A stretch of 64,000 bases of DNA from an uncultured Clostridia bacterium. GTDB lineage: Bacteria > Bacillota > Clostridia > Christensenellales > Borkfalkiaceae. The stretch spans positions 38,481-102,480 of the forward strand of contig CANQWX010000005.1 in assembly GCA_947627665.1 (NCBI GenBank). Direction: 5' to 3'. The translations under genes were made by a program, and so were the position numbers. The notes below the pieces were generated by a model that saw only the letters and a program-made list of their open reading frames with translations, was not told where the DNA came from and did not search any database. Below are positions 17,567 through 24,411 of this stretch, in pieces (position 1 is the stretch's first letter; each line of letters begins with the position of its first letter).

Positions 17567-18218
17567 AGCGATCCTGTTCGCCTCGGGAAAGAGCGTGGAG
17601 CTTTCGATGATCGCGGAAAAGCTCGAAGTTTCCATGCGCGAAGTCAAAAAGGCGCTCGGCGAGCTGGAAGAGCGCTATGGGAGCGACGGGGGACTCAAAC
17701 TCCTCCAATTCAACAACAAGGCGCAGCTCGCCTCCAATCCCGATTATAAGGCGAGCGTAGAGGCGGTGCTCAATCCCATCCGCGAAAAGGAACTCACTCG
17801 CACCATTTTGGAGTGCGCGGCGATCGTCGCCTACAAGCAACCCATCACCAAGACGGAGATCGAAATGCTGCGCGGGCTTAACAGCGACTATGCAGTGCAC
17901 GCCCTCGTGGAGCTAAAACTTATCTATCCCTGCGGCAGAAAGGACACCGTCGGCCGTCCTATTCTCTATGCCACGACGGACGAATTCCTCAAGCGCTTCA
18001 AGCTGAATTCTCTTGCGGATCTGCCCGACTACGACGCGCTCATGGCGGCGATCACCCGTCCCGAAACGGACAGCTATCTCTATGCGCGCGAGGAATATCA
18101 CAGCGAAGAGGAGAGCGCCGCCGAAGAAAGCGAGGAAGAGGAGGAAACGGAGGGCGGATACGAGATCCCCGATTTCCTGCGCGGGCTTGACGAGAGCGAT
18201 CTCGTCAAGATCGGCTAA
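17541..18218 (+). CDS. scpB: Segregation and condensation protein B
   Basis: A 225-aa winged-helix partner of ScpA. The start is a TTG at 17541, with GAGAGGAGG just upstream inside scpA; it gives LDKLTNIIEAILFASGKSVELSMIAEKL, the normal ScpB N-terminus. The IVAYKQPITKTEIEMLRG...SDYAVHALVE...GRPILYATTDEFLKRF signature is present at about 90-155. The last 50 residues form a very acidic Glu-rich tail (EEESAAEESEEEEE) before YEIPDFLRGL, longer than in most homologs. Confidence 0.95.
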   Translation: MDKLTNIIEAILFASGKSVELSMIAEKLEVSMREVKKALGELEERYGSDGGLKLLQFNNKAQLASNPDYKASVEAVLNPIREKELTRTILECAAIVAYKQPITKTEIEMLRGLNSDYAVHALVELKLIYPCGRKDTVGRPILYATTDEFLKRFKLNSLADLPDYDALMAAITRPETDSYLYAREEYHSEEESAAEESEEEEETEGGYEIPDFLRGLDESDLVKIG

Positions 18219-18244
18219 ATCCGTCCGCAAGGCTCCCAAAACCG

Positions 18245-18273
18245 TTGCCAACCGGCGCATAAAATGTTATAAT
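18245..18273 (+). promoter_or_regulatory. Promoter of the zinc-ribbon membrane protein gene
   Basis: TTGCCA (18245-18250), a 17-nt spacer and TATAAT (18268-18273), about 72 nt before the start at 18346. Confidence 0.75.
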
Positions 18274-18345
18274 GTGTCCGTAAGTTTTATTTCTACACGA
18301 ATGAACGGGCAAAGACCGTCATATAAAGCTTACGAAGGAGAAAGA

Positions 18346-18675
18346 ATGAAATACTGTAAAAATTGCGGGACCCAGCTCGACGACAGCGCCTATGTGTGCC
18401 CGACCTGCGGCATGCGGGCAGACCCCGTTTCGGCGCCCGCTCCCACCAGCATCACCAATACTTTTGCCATCGTCGGCTTTATCCTTGCCTTTTTCTTCCC
18501 TTTGCTCGGCTTGATCTTTTCGATCATCGGGCTAAACAAGGTAAAGGAATGCAACAGCGGCAGGGGGCTTGCGATCGCGGGGATCGTCATCAGCGCCGTG
18601 ATATGGTTCATCGAGTTCCTTGTCGTCTTTCTTTTGATCTGGGGCGGCCTCTTCCTCAGCGCCGGGTTCCTTTAA
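18346..18675 (+). CDS. Zinc-ribbon plus two-helix membrane protein (DUF4190-like)
   Basis: A 109-aa protein. The N-terminal zinc ribbon CxxC...CxxC (C4, C7, C18, C21) is followed by a short Pro/Ala linker and two hydrophobic segments (about 37-60 and 72-105). The segment between them, GLNKVKECNSGRGLAIAGI, is typical of DUF4190 proteins. GAAGGAG lies before the ATG. It sits between scpB and DUF2953, interrupting a block that is usually contiguous. The broken gene at 19162 has exactly the same length (330 bp). Function unknown. Confidence 0.8.
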   Translation: MKYCKNCGTQLDDSAYVCPTCGMRADPVSAPAPTSITNTFAIVGFILAFFFPLLGLIFSIIGLNKVKECNSGRGLAIAGIVISAVIWFIEFLVVFLLIWGGLFLSAGFL

Positions 18676-18683
18676 CGGCAGAT

Positions 18684-18723
18684 AAAAAAATGCGGCTTGT
18701 CTTTGCGGACAGCCGTTTTTTTT
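18684..18723. terminator. Bidirectional terminator between converging genes
   Basis: An A7 run, a CGGCTTGTC / GACAGCCG stem with one bulged base and a T8 run are symmetric, so it can serve both the gene ending at 18675 and the XRE gene ending at 18725. Confidence 0.85.
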
Positions 18724-18724
18724 G

Positions 18725-19066
18725 TTATTTTTTTGCCGAAAGAAACTCCGCGTAACTTACAAGTTCCCGCCTGCAAGGCTCCGGAAGGGTAGCGTAGAGG
18801 TCAAGCATTTTTCGTTCTTCGGACGTCAAACCGCCCTCGATGCGCACCACCCCGAAGTCGTCCTCCCGTCCGAGCAAATAGTCCGTCGAGCAGGAAAAAC
18901 AGTCGGCAAGGGCGCAGATAAAACCCGCCGTCGGCTCGCTCAGCCCTTTTTCCCAAAAGTCCACGGACTTTTGGCTGCACCCGATCGCCGCCGCGAGCGC
19001 CCGCTGGCTCAGGTTGTTTTCCAAACGCAATGTTTTGATCCGATTTTTTACCATGATTTTACTCAT
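18725..19066 (-). CDS. XRE-family helix-turn-helix repressor
   Basis: A 113-aa regulator. The HTH_3 domain is at residues 5-65 (NRIKTLRLENNLSQRALAAAIGCSQKSVDFWEKGLSEPTAGFICALADCFSCSTDYLLGR), followed by a 45-residue tail that may dimerise. It is transcribed away from the damaged zinc-ribbon gene. Repeated ATTACTC sequences lie in the shared upstream region, one between the -35 and -10 boxes of the opposing promoter, so autoregulation and repression of that gene are likely (inference). No prophage genes adjoin it. Confidence 0.9.
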   Translation of the reverse strand: MSKIMVKNRIKTLRLENNLSQRALAAAIGCSQKSVDFWEKGLSEPTAGFICALADCFSCSTDYLLGREDDFGVVRIEGGLTSEERKMLDLYATLPEPCRRELVSYAEFLSAKK

Positions 19067-19147
19067 ATTAGAAAATATTACTCAAAATTGCTTGACAAAG
19101 AATAATATTACTCTTATAATGGAACCACATAGAGAAATATATTACTA
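19058..19147. promoter_or_regulatory. Divergent promoter with repeated operator-like heptamers
   Basis: The plus-strand promoter is consensus: TTGACA 19092-19097, 17-nt spacer, TATAAT 19115-19120. Direct repeats TTTACTC (19058-19064), ATTACTC (19077-19083), ATTACTC (19107-19113) and ATTACTA (19141-19147) are spaced 19, 30 and 34 bp apart; the second and third are extended to AATATTACTC. The copy at 19107 lies in the spacer of the promoter. Confidence 0.75.
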
Positions 19148-19161
19148 AAAGGAGCAAAGTG

Positions 19162-19491
19162 ATGTATTGCAAGAATTGCGGATAGGAAATCAATGACAAT
19201 GCCTACGTCTGCCCGAACTGCGGCGTAAAGGTGAAAGACGAACTGGCGGAACGGCGGGAACAGCAAACTGCCGCCAATCTCGAAGCGGATTCGGGATCCA
19301 AAGCGGGGTGGGGGATCCTGTCCTTCTTTATTCCGCTCGTGGGACTGATCTTGTTTTTGATGTGGAAAACCGACCGTCCCAAGACGGCAAGCGTTTGCGG
19401 AAAGTGCGCGCTTGCGGCGGTGATCGTCGATGTCGTGGTCGTGATCCTCTATGTGATCATCGCCGTTTCGGTGATCGGCGCGCTTGTCTGA
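19162..19491 (+). pseudogene. Zinc-ribbon membrane protein interrupted by an in-frame TAG
   Basis: From the ATG at 19162 (behind AAAAGGAG) the frame reads MYCKNCG, then TAG at 19183-19185, then EINDNAYVCPNCGVKVKDE and a two-helix membrane part, ending at TGA 19489-19491. Without the TAG it would be 109 codons, the same as the intact neighbour at 18346. The usual residue at this point in such ribbons is Lys or Gln, so a single change AAG or CAG to TAG explains it. Promoter and ribosome-binding site are intact. TAG serves as a normal stop in hflX, the 22971 gene and the 59093 gene, so recoding is unlikely. A remnant could start at GTG 19231. Sequencing error cannot be excluded. Confidence 0.75.
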
Positions 19492-19532
19492 AATCAGCTT
19501 ATAAAAATTTTACGCTCGCTCATACTGACGGT

Positions 19533-20123
19533 ATGGGCGAGCTTTTTGTTTACTCCGCATTTTTCGGGGCGCTGTTGTTCTTCTTCCCCGTATTCGTCTA
19601 TGTCGACGCTTTCGCCGACGTGCGGGAAAACAAATGTTGGTTCGCGCTCAGCCTGTTCAAGCTGTGGAAGGTGTTCGGCGGCTATCTTCAGGTGAAGAAG
19701 GAGGGCATCGTCTTTCATCTCACCAAGAAAAAGGCAGTGATATTGCCCTATCAAGAGATGGCGCCCATGCGGAAAAAGTTCGAGGTGACCAAGGGCTTTC
19801 AGCTCTACCGCTTCCACCAGATCGTGGAAACGGGAGGGGAAGGGGAGCCATACGGCGTATTCATCGGGGCGCTCTTTATGGCCCTCGGCGGGCAGATCTG
19901 TTCCGTCCTGCACACGCTGCATCCCTTTCTCTCCCTCAAAAACGGGGTACTCCTCACCCAAACGCCGAATTTCAAACTCACGCTACAGGCGGTCACCGTG
20001 TTCAACGGGCTTATTCTCTCGGTTGCGATCGGGAAAAAACTATTGGAGGCATTCTTAAATTGGATCAGAAAAAAAAGATCGACAGCATCATGGAAAAAAC
20101 GGCACAGCAGCTCATTAGCCTGA
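19533..20123 (+). CDS. DUF2953 / YtfI-like membrane-associated protein
   Basis: A 196-aa protein with an N-terminal hydrophobic segment (GELFVYSAFFGALLFFFPVFVYVDAF), the motif ...FALSLFKLWKVFGGYLQVKKEGIVFHLTKKKAVILPY... and a second hydrophobic stretch near 100-150. This layout and its position directly before a ytfJ gene match the DUF2953 (B. subtilis YtfI) family linked to sporulation. Similarity was judged by eye. Its 3' end overlaps ytfJ by 64 nt. Confidence 0.7.
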   Translation: MGELFVYSAFFGALLFFFPVFVYVDAFADVRENKCWFALSLFKLWKVFGGYLQVKKEGIVFHLTKKKAVILPYQEMAPMRKKFEVTKGFQLYRFHQIVETGGEGEPYGVFIGALFMALGGQICSVLHTLHPFLSLKNGVLLTQTPNFKLTLQAVTVFNGLILSVAIGKKLLEAFLNWIRKKRSTASWKKRHSSSLA

Positions 20124-20443
20124 TCGACGTAAACACCGTCATCGGCAAACCCCTGTTCTCCGCAAGCGGGGCGCAGATCATTCCCTTCACCAAAGTCACG
20201 ATGGGGTACCTCTCGGGAGGCGGCGAATACGGGGAAGTCAAGGCCATCAAAGAGGACGAATGCTTTCCCTTTGCGGGCGGCGCAGGCACCGTCATCAATC
20301 TGAAGCCCGCGGGCTTTCTGGTGGACGACGGCACGCACTGCCGCCTCATCAAAGTGACGGACGACCCTTTGGACAGCGTCATCGAAAAGGCGGGGGAACT
20401 GCTCGGTTCGCTCTCGCGGAAGGTCACGGAAAGCGATGAGTAA
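20060..20443 (+). CDS. ytfJ: GerW/YtfJ family sporulation protein
   Basis: A 127-aa protein. The core DVNTVIGKPLFSASGAQIIPFTKVTMGYLSGGGEYG...FAGGAGTVINLKPAGFLV is diagnostic of YtfJ/GerW (required for spore germination with L-alanine in Bacillus). I prefer the TTG at 20060: GGAGG lies 10 nt upstream and it restores the normal helical N-terminus; ATG 20090 is the alternative. It overlaps DUF2953 upstream and dacF downstream (8 nt). Confidence 0.9.
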   Translation: MDQKKKIDSIMEKTAQQLISLIDVNTVIGKPLFSASGAQIIPFTKVTMGYLSGGGEYGEVKAIKEDECFPFAGGAGTVINLKPAGFLVDDGTHCRLIKVTDDPLDSVIEKAGELLGSLSRKVTESDE

Positions 20444-21443
20444 ACCTGTCTTACGCGCTCTGTTTTGCGGGCTGCTCGCCTTTTTGCTCGCGCTTTGCGT
20501 GAATTTTACAAGAAAAACGCCCGCAAGCGCCGCAACGGAGAGCGAGGCGGAATGCGTGATCGAGGTGTCGTCCCGCCGCTTCCTCCACGAAAAAAACGCC
20601 CGCGACTGTCTGCCCATGGCAAGCACGACCAAGATCATGACCGCCATTCTCATTCTGGACGGCTGCGATCTTGGCGAGGAGGTCGTCATTCCCAAGGCTG
20701 CGGAGGGGATCGAAGGCTCGAGCGTCTATCTGAAGGCAGGGGATAGCTATACGGTGGAAGAGCTTTTGTACGGCCTGATGCTGCGCTCGGGCAACGATTG
20801 CGCCGTCGCGCTCGCGCTGCACCACAGCGGCAGCGTGGAAGCGTTTGCTCGAAAAATGAATGAAAAGGCGGCTCTGCTCGGCGCGGAGGATACCTTCTTT
20901 GTCAATCCGCACGGGCTTCCCGCCAAAGGGCACCACACCACTGCCAGGGACTTAGCGATGATCGCCGCCTACGCCATGGAAAACCCGACTTTTGAAAAAA
21001 TCGTTTCTACGAAGTACTATGCCAGACATAATTGGCAAAATAAGAACAAAATGTTGTGGAAATTCGAGGGTGCGTGCGGGGTAAAGACGGGATTTACTCT
21101 CCATGCGGGGCGCTGCCTTGTGACGAGCGCGGAGCGCAACGGCATGAAGCTTGTATCCGTCGTCTTGAATTCACCGCAGATGTACGAGCGGACCACCGAG
21201 CTATTGGAAAGCGCGTTCGAAAATTACCGCATGACAAAAATTTTCGACCACACGCAGCCCGTGGAGGGACTTGCGGCGCGGCGCAGCTTTTGCTATCCGC
21301 TCGCCGAAAACGAGCTTGAAAAAATTTCGCTCCGCGTGGAAAAGTGCGATCCGCTTCCCGAGAAAAGAGGAGATTTCGCGGGAGTCATGCGGATCCTGCT
21401 CGAAAAGAGCTTGATTTTTTCCCAAAATTTGTATATCATGTAA
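20436..21443 (+). CDS. dacF: D-alanyl-D-alanine carboxypeptidase DacF-type
   Basis: Second S11 carboxypeptidase (335 aa). A signal peptide (residues 1-33) precedes S63-T-T-K66, S118-G-N120 and K217-T-G219; the C-terminal beta domain is shorter than in PBP5. Position after ytfJ and before rluB matches the sporulation-associated dacF/dacB of Clostridia, suggesting a role in spore cortex or forespore wall. The spmA and spmB genes often found next to it are absent here. Confidence 0.93.
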   Translation: MSKPVLRALFCGLLAFLLALCVNFTRKTPASAATESEAECVIEVSSRRFLHEKNARDCLPMASTTKIMTAILILDGCDLGEEVVIPKAAEGIEGSSVYLKAGDSYTVEELLYGLMLRSGNDCAVALALHHSGSVEAFARKMNEKAALLGAEDTFFVNPHGLPAKGHHTTARDLAMIAAYAMENPTFEKIVSTKYYARHNWQNKNKMLWKFEGACGVKTGFTLHAGRCLVTSAERNGMKLVSVVLNSPQMYERTTELLESAFENYRMTKIFDHTQPVEGLAARRSFCYPLAENELEKISLRVEKCDPLPEKRGDFAGVMRILLEKSLIFSQNLYIM

Positions 21444-21460
21444 GTACCGAGAGGTACTGC

Positions 21461-22165
21461 ATGAGGATCAATAAATTTTTGGCGGAACAGGGCGTTGCTT
21501 CCCGCAGAGGGGCGGACGAACTCATCGCGGCGGGCAGGATCACGGTCAACGGGCATCCCGCAAAGGCGGGGGACGATATTTCGCCCTCCGACGTCGTCAT
21601 GCTCGACGGCGCCATTCTTTCCCACAAGGTCAAGACGGAATATTATATCCTGAACAAACCCAAGGGATACGTCTGCACGGTAAAAGACGACAAGGACAGA
21701 AAGACCGTCCTCGACCTGCTGCCGGCGGGTGCGGGAAGGGTGTTTCCCGTCGGACGGCTCGACTACGCCACGGAGGGATTGCTCATTCTGACCAACGATG
21801 GCGCGCTTGCCTATCGTCTGACCGCGCCGCAGAGCGAGATCCCCAAGACCTATCTCGTGCGGGTGGAGGGCAGCGTTTCTCCCGCCTCGCTCAACCGTCT
21901 GCGCGCGGGGGTCGAGATCGAGAAAGGCGTTATGACGGGCAAGTGCAAGGTGACCGTCATCGAAACGGATAAGAATTTTACGAAACTCCACGTCACGCTC
22001 ACCGAGGGAAAAAACCGCGAGATCAGGCGCATGTTCGAAGCGGTGGGGAGCCATGTGGATTTCCTCAAACGCATCAAGATAGGGGACTTGGCGCTCACGG
22101 GCTTAGACCGCGGCGCCTGCCGCAAACTTACCCCCGAAGAGGTCTTTTACTTACAAAATTTATAA
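21461..22165 (+). CDS. rluB: Ribosomal large subunit pseudouridine synthase B
   Basis: RsuA/RluB-family enzyme (234 aa) that modifies 23S rRNA. The N-terminal S4 domain MRINKFLAEQGVASRRGADELIAAGRITVNG is followed by the catalytic motif VGRLDYATEGLLILTNDG with the essential Asp in GRLD, then KTYLVRV and EGKNREIRRMFEAVG. ATG 21461 starts exactly at the S4 domain; the GAGAGG site is modest. Last gene of the block before a terminator. Confidence 0.95.
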   Translation: MRINKFLAEQGVASRRGADELIAAGRITVNGHPAKAGDDISPSDVVMLDGAILSHKVKTEYYILNKPKGYVCTVKDDKDRKTVLDLLPAGAGRVFPVGRLDYATEGLLILTNDGALAYRLTAPQSEIPKTYLVRVEGSVSPASLNRLRAGVEIEKGVMTGKCKVTVIETDKNFTKLHVTLTEGKNREIRRMFEAVGSHVDFLKRIKIGDLALTGLDRGACRKLTPEEVFYLQNL

Positions 22166-22182
22166 AGCGAAATGAGAAAAGC

Positions 22183-22214
22183 GCCGCCGCGGGCAGATTG
22201 CCCGCGGCGGCTTT
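22183..22214. terminator. Terminator between rluB and lexA
   Basis: A perfect 13-bp stem (22183-22195 with 22199-22211) and 3-nt loop is followed by TTT; on the other strand it is followed by C then TTTTC. It lies between converging genes. Confidence 0.8.
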
Positions 22215-22229
22215 CCGATCTATCCTCTT

Positions 22230-22835
22230 TCAATAACTTCTCAAAAGGCCGATCACTTTTCCCAAAATCTGCACGCCGCTGCTTTCATCGAGCACAAAGT
22301 CGCTCAACGCGGCGTTCTCGGGATGAAGAATGACCTTGCCGTCGCGGCGGAAGAAACGCTTTACCGTCGCTCCCTCGTTCATGCCGTCGTCGAACATGGC
22401 GACCACGATGTCGCCGTTCTCGGCCGCGTCCTGCTTCTTGACGACGACTTTATCGCCGTCGAAGATGCCCGCCTCGATCATGCTATCGCCGCTCACGCGG
22501 AGCAGAAAGAGATCCTCGCCCCTGAATTCTGCGGCGGGAAGGGTATACATGTCCTCGAAATTCTCCTGCGCCAAAATGGGCTGGCCTGCGGTGACAACGC
22601 CGACCAAAGGCGCTTTTACGGTCGCCGAGCTGCGCACGGAAACCGCGCGTTTCTTTCGGTCCGCCTTGTTCAGGTAACCCTGTTCGCGCAGGCGGTTGAC
22701 GTAGCTGTACGCCGTCGCCGTGGAGCGGATGCCTAAATCGCGGCACATATCCCGGACCGTGGGGGGAAAACCGTTTTCCTCACAATAGCGGTCGATATAG
22801 CGGACGACCTCTTCGAGCTTCTTTTGATCGATCAT
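22230..22835 (-). CDS. lexA: LexA SOS repressor
   Basis: A 201-aa repressor. The N-terminal winged helix (residues 1-65) is followed by the self-cleavage site Ala83-Gly84 in VVTAGQPI and the catalytic dyad Ser118 (GDSM) and Lys159 (ATVKRF). GGAGGTG precedes the ATG. A LexA-box-like sequence overlaps the -35 region of its own promoter, so it is probably autoregulated. Confidence 0.97.
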   Translation of the reverse strand: MIDQKKLEEVVRYIDRYCEENGFPPTVRDMCRDLGIRSTATAYSYVNRLREQGYLNKADRKKRAVSVRSSATVKAPLVGVVTAGQPILAQENFEDMYTLPAAEFRGEDLFLLRVSGDSMIEAGIFDGDKVVVKKQDAAENGDIVVAMFDDGMNEGATVKRFFRRDGKVILHPENAALSDFVLDESSGVQILGKVIGLLRSY

Positions 22836-22852
22836 TTTTCACCTCCAATGGC

Positions 22853-22892
22853 ATTATAGCACAGATGAAAATAAATTGCAAACAAACGTTCT
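22853..22892 (-). promoter_or_regulatory. lexA promoter with overlapping SOS box
   Basis: On the minus strand TTGCAA (22881-22876), a 17-nt spacer and TATAAT (22858-22853). The box AGAACGTTTGTTTG (22892-22879) matches the Bacillus consensus CGAACRNRYGTTYG at 12 of 14 positions and overlaps the -35 box. The predicted leader is only about 12 nt and begins at the ribosome-binding site. Confidence 0.8.
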
Positions 22893-22923
22893 ATGTTTTT
22901 CGAAAATTTTTATAATTTTTTTC

Positions 22924-22952
22924 TTGTTTTTTTCAAGGAGAAGCACTATAAT
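22924..22952 (+). promoter_or_regulatory. Promoter of the small cysteine-rich gene
   Basis: TTGTTT (22924-22929), a 17-nt spacer and TATAAT (22947-22952), 18 nt before the ATG. A/T tracts at 22897-22923 could act as an UP element. The lexA SOS box lies about 40 bp upstream, so co-regulation is possible but not shown. Confidence 0.6.
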
Positions 22953-22970
22953 AAGGCAGAGGGGAATGAC

Positions 22971-23156
22971 ATGGAAACAAAAATGTGCATTTTGGACGAA
23001 ACCAAGGAATGCGACGGCTGCCTCGAATGCGAGGTGTGCGATCTCGATCCCAACAAGATCTGCGACAACTGCGGCAAGTGCCTCGACATCAAAGAATTTG
23101 CAACGATCAAGATCGACAAAATCTATACCGATCCCGACGAATACCACGAGAAATAG
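22971..23156 (+). CDS. Small cysteine-rich protein, probable metal or cluster binder
   Basis: A 61-aa acidic protein with seven cysteines in the central stretch C-D-G-C-L-E-C-E-V-C and C-D-N-C-G-K-C plus C6. The spacing suggests zinc or an iron-sulfur cluster but is not a standard ferredoxin (no CxxCxxCxxxCP). GAGGGG precedes the ATG. It is divergent from lexA. I do not recognise a named family. It ends in TAG followed at once by a copy of the dispersed palindromic repeat. Confidence 0.75.
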   Translation: METKMCILDETKECDGCLECEVCDLDPNKICDNCGKCLDIKEFATIKIDKIYTDPDEYHEK

Positions 23157-23160
23157 TGTA

Positions 23161-23181
23161 GTGTGTCAGACATAGTAACTA
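23161..23181 (+). repeat. Dispersed palindromic repeat, copy 2 (hflX stop)
   Basis: Contains GTCAGACATAGTAACTA, related to the GTCTGACATAGTACTA copy at 56453. It spans the 3' ends of two converging genes and includes the hflX stop codon. Confidence 0.6.
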
Positions 23182-24411
23182 ATTGTGGTAGAATTCGCGG
23201 AATTGCTCCGCATAAATGGCGGGAATGATCGCCGCGATCTCCGTGCCGCCGTCGGTATATTTTAACGTCTGCGCATAGAGCAAGGGGCGCAGTGCGGAAA
23301 ATTTCTTTTCCGCGGTATACGGAATAAAGAGCTTCGCGCGGACAAATTTATCTTCCAGCGCTTGGAAAATGCGTTTTTTGAGGGTGTCAAGCCCTCTTTT
23401 TTCTTTTGCGGAAATAAACACGGCGCCGCGCGGGGCGTCGATGTCCTGCTCGGCTTTCAAGTCGCATTTGTTCATGACGACCAGGAAGGGTGCGGCAAAC
23501 CCCATGCCGTTCAAAGTATCGAGCGTCGTCGCGTACTGGGTCTGAAAATCTCCCGCCGCGTCGCAGACGATGAGCGCCAGATCGCAATGCAGCGCGCTTT
23601 CGAGCGTAGAGCGGAACGCCTTGATGAGGTCGTGGGGCAAATTTTGCAGAAAACCGACGGTGTCAACGAGCAAGAGGGGAACGCCGTCGATCTCAAAAGA
23701 GCGCGCGGTGGGGTCCAGCGTGGCGAACAGTGCGTCCTTGGTCAAAACGTCCGCGCCCGTCAGCGCGTTCAGCAGGGTAGATTTTCCCGTGTTCGTATAC
23801 CCGACGAGGGCGACGGTGAGGACTTTGTCCTTTTTTCTCCGCTCCACCTGGAACGCTCTGCGGCGTTCCGTTTCCTTTAATTTTTCTTCCAGCGTATGGA
23901 TGCGCGCGCGGATATGACGGCGGTCGGTTTCAAGCTGTGTTTCCCCGGGACCGCGCGTCCCGATCCCGCCGCCGAGCCGGGAGAGCGCCTCGCCTTTCCC
24001 TTTTAACCGCGGATAGAGGTATTTTAGCTGGGCAAGTTCCACCTGCAGCCTGCCTTCGCTGCTCTCCGCGCGAAGGGCAAAGATATCGAGAATGAGCGTG
24101 GTGCGGTCGATGACCTTCTTTCCACCGATGGCATTTGAAATATTGAGCGTCTGGGAAGGGGAAAGCTCCCCGTTGAAGAGCACGGTAAGTTCGAGGTCCC
24201 CGACGCGCTCCTTAAGCTCTTCCAGCTTCCCCGAGCCGATATAGGTAGCGGGATCGACCGTGCGGATATTCTGGTAGATCGTGCCTGCGTACTCGGCGCC
24301 CGCGCTCTCGATGAGCGCCACCGCTTCCTCATGTAAAATTTTATAGTTTTCGCTCTCGATCGGCTGGATCACATAGACGATCTCCGCCTTTTTTACCGAA
24401 TTATTCGTCAT
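23179..24411 (-). CDS. hflX: Ribosome-associated GTPase HflX
   Basis: A 410-aa GTPase that splits stalled or hibernating ribosomes. The N-terminal HflX domain (YIGSGKLEEL; LFNGELSPSQTLNI) leads to a helical linker with GGGIGTRGPGETQLETDRR, then the G domain: G1 GYTNTGKST, G3 DTVGF, G4 NKCD. Ends in TAG. It overlaps the recombinase gene by 11 nt, so both are on one transcript. Confidence 0.96.
   Translation of the reverse strand: MTNNSVKKAEIVYVIQPIESENYKILHEEAVALIESAGAEYAGTIYQNIRTVDPATYIGSGKLEELKERVGDLELTVLFNGELSPSQTLNISNAIGGKKVIDRTTLILDIFALRAESSEGRLQVELAQLKYLYPRLKGKGEALSRLGGGIGTRGPGETQLETDRRHIRARIHTLEEKLKETERRRAFQVERRKKDKVLTVALVGYTNTGKSTLLNALTGADVLTKDALFATLDPTARSFEIDGVPLLLVDTVGFLQNLPHDLIKAFRSTLESALHCDLALIVCDAAGDFQTQYATTLDTLNGMGFAAPFLVVMNKCDLKAEQDIDAPRGAVFISAKEKRGLDTLKKRIFQALEDKFVRAKLFIPYTAEKKFSALRPLLYAQTLKYTDGGTEIAAIIPAIYAEQFREFYHN

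Noticed and set aside
19183..19185. Pyrrolysine or general amber recoding
   Set aside because: TAG ends hflX, the 22971 gene and the 59093 gene at sensible family lengths, so TAG is an ordinary stop here.
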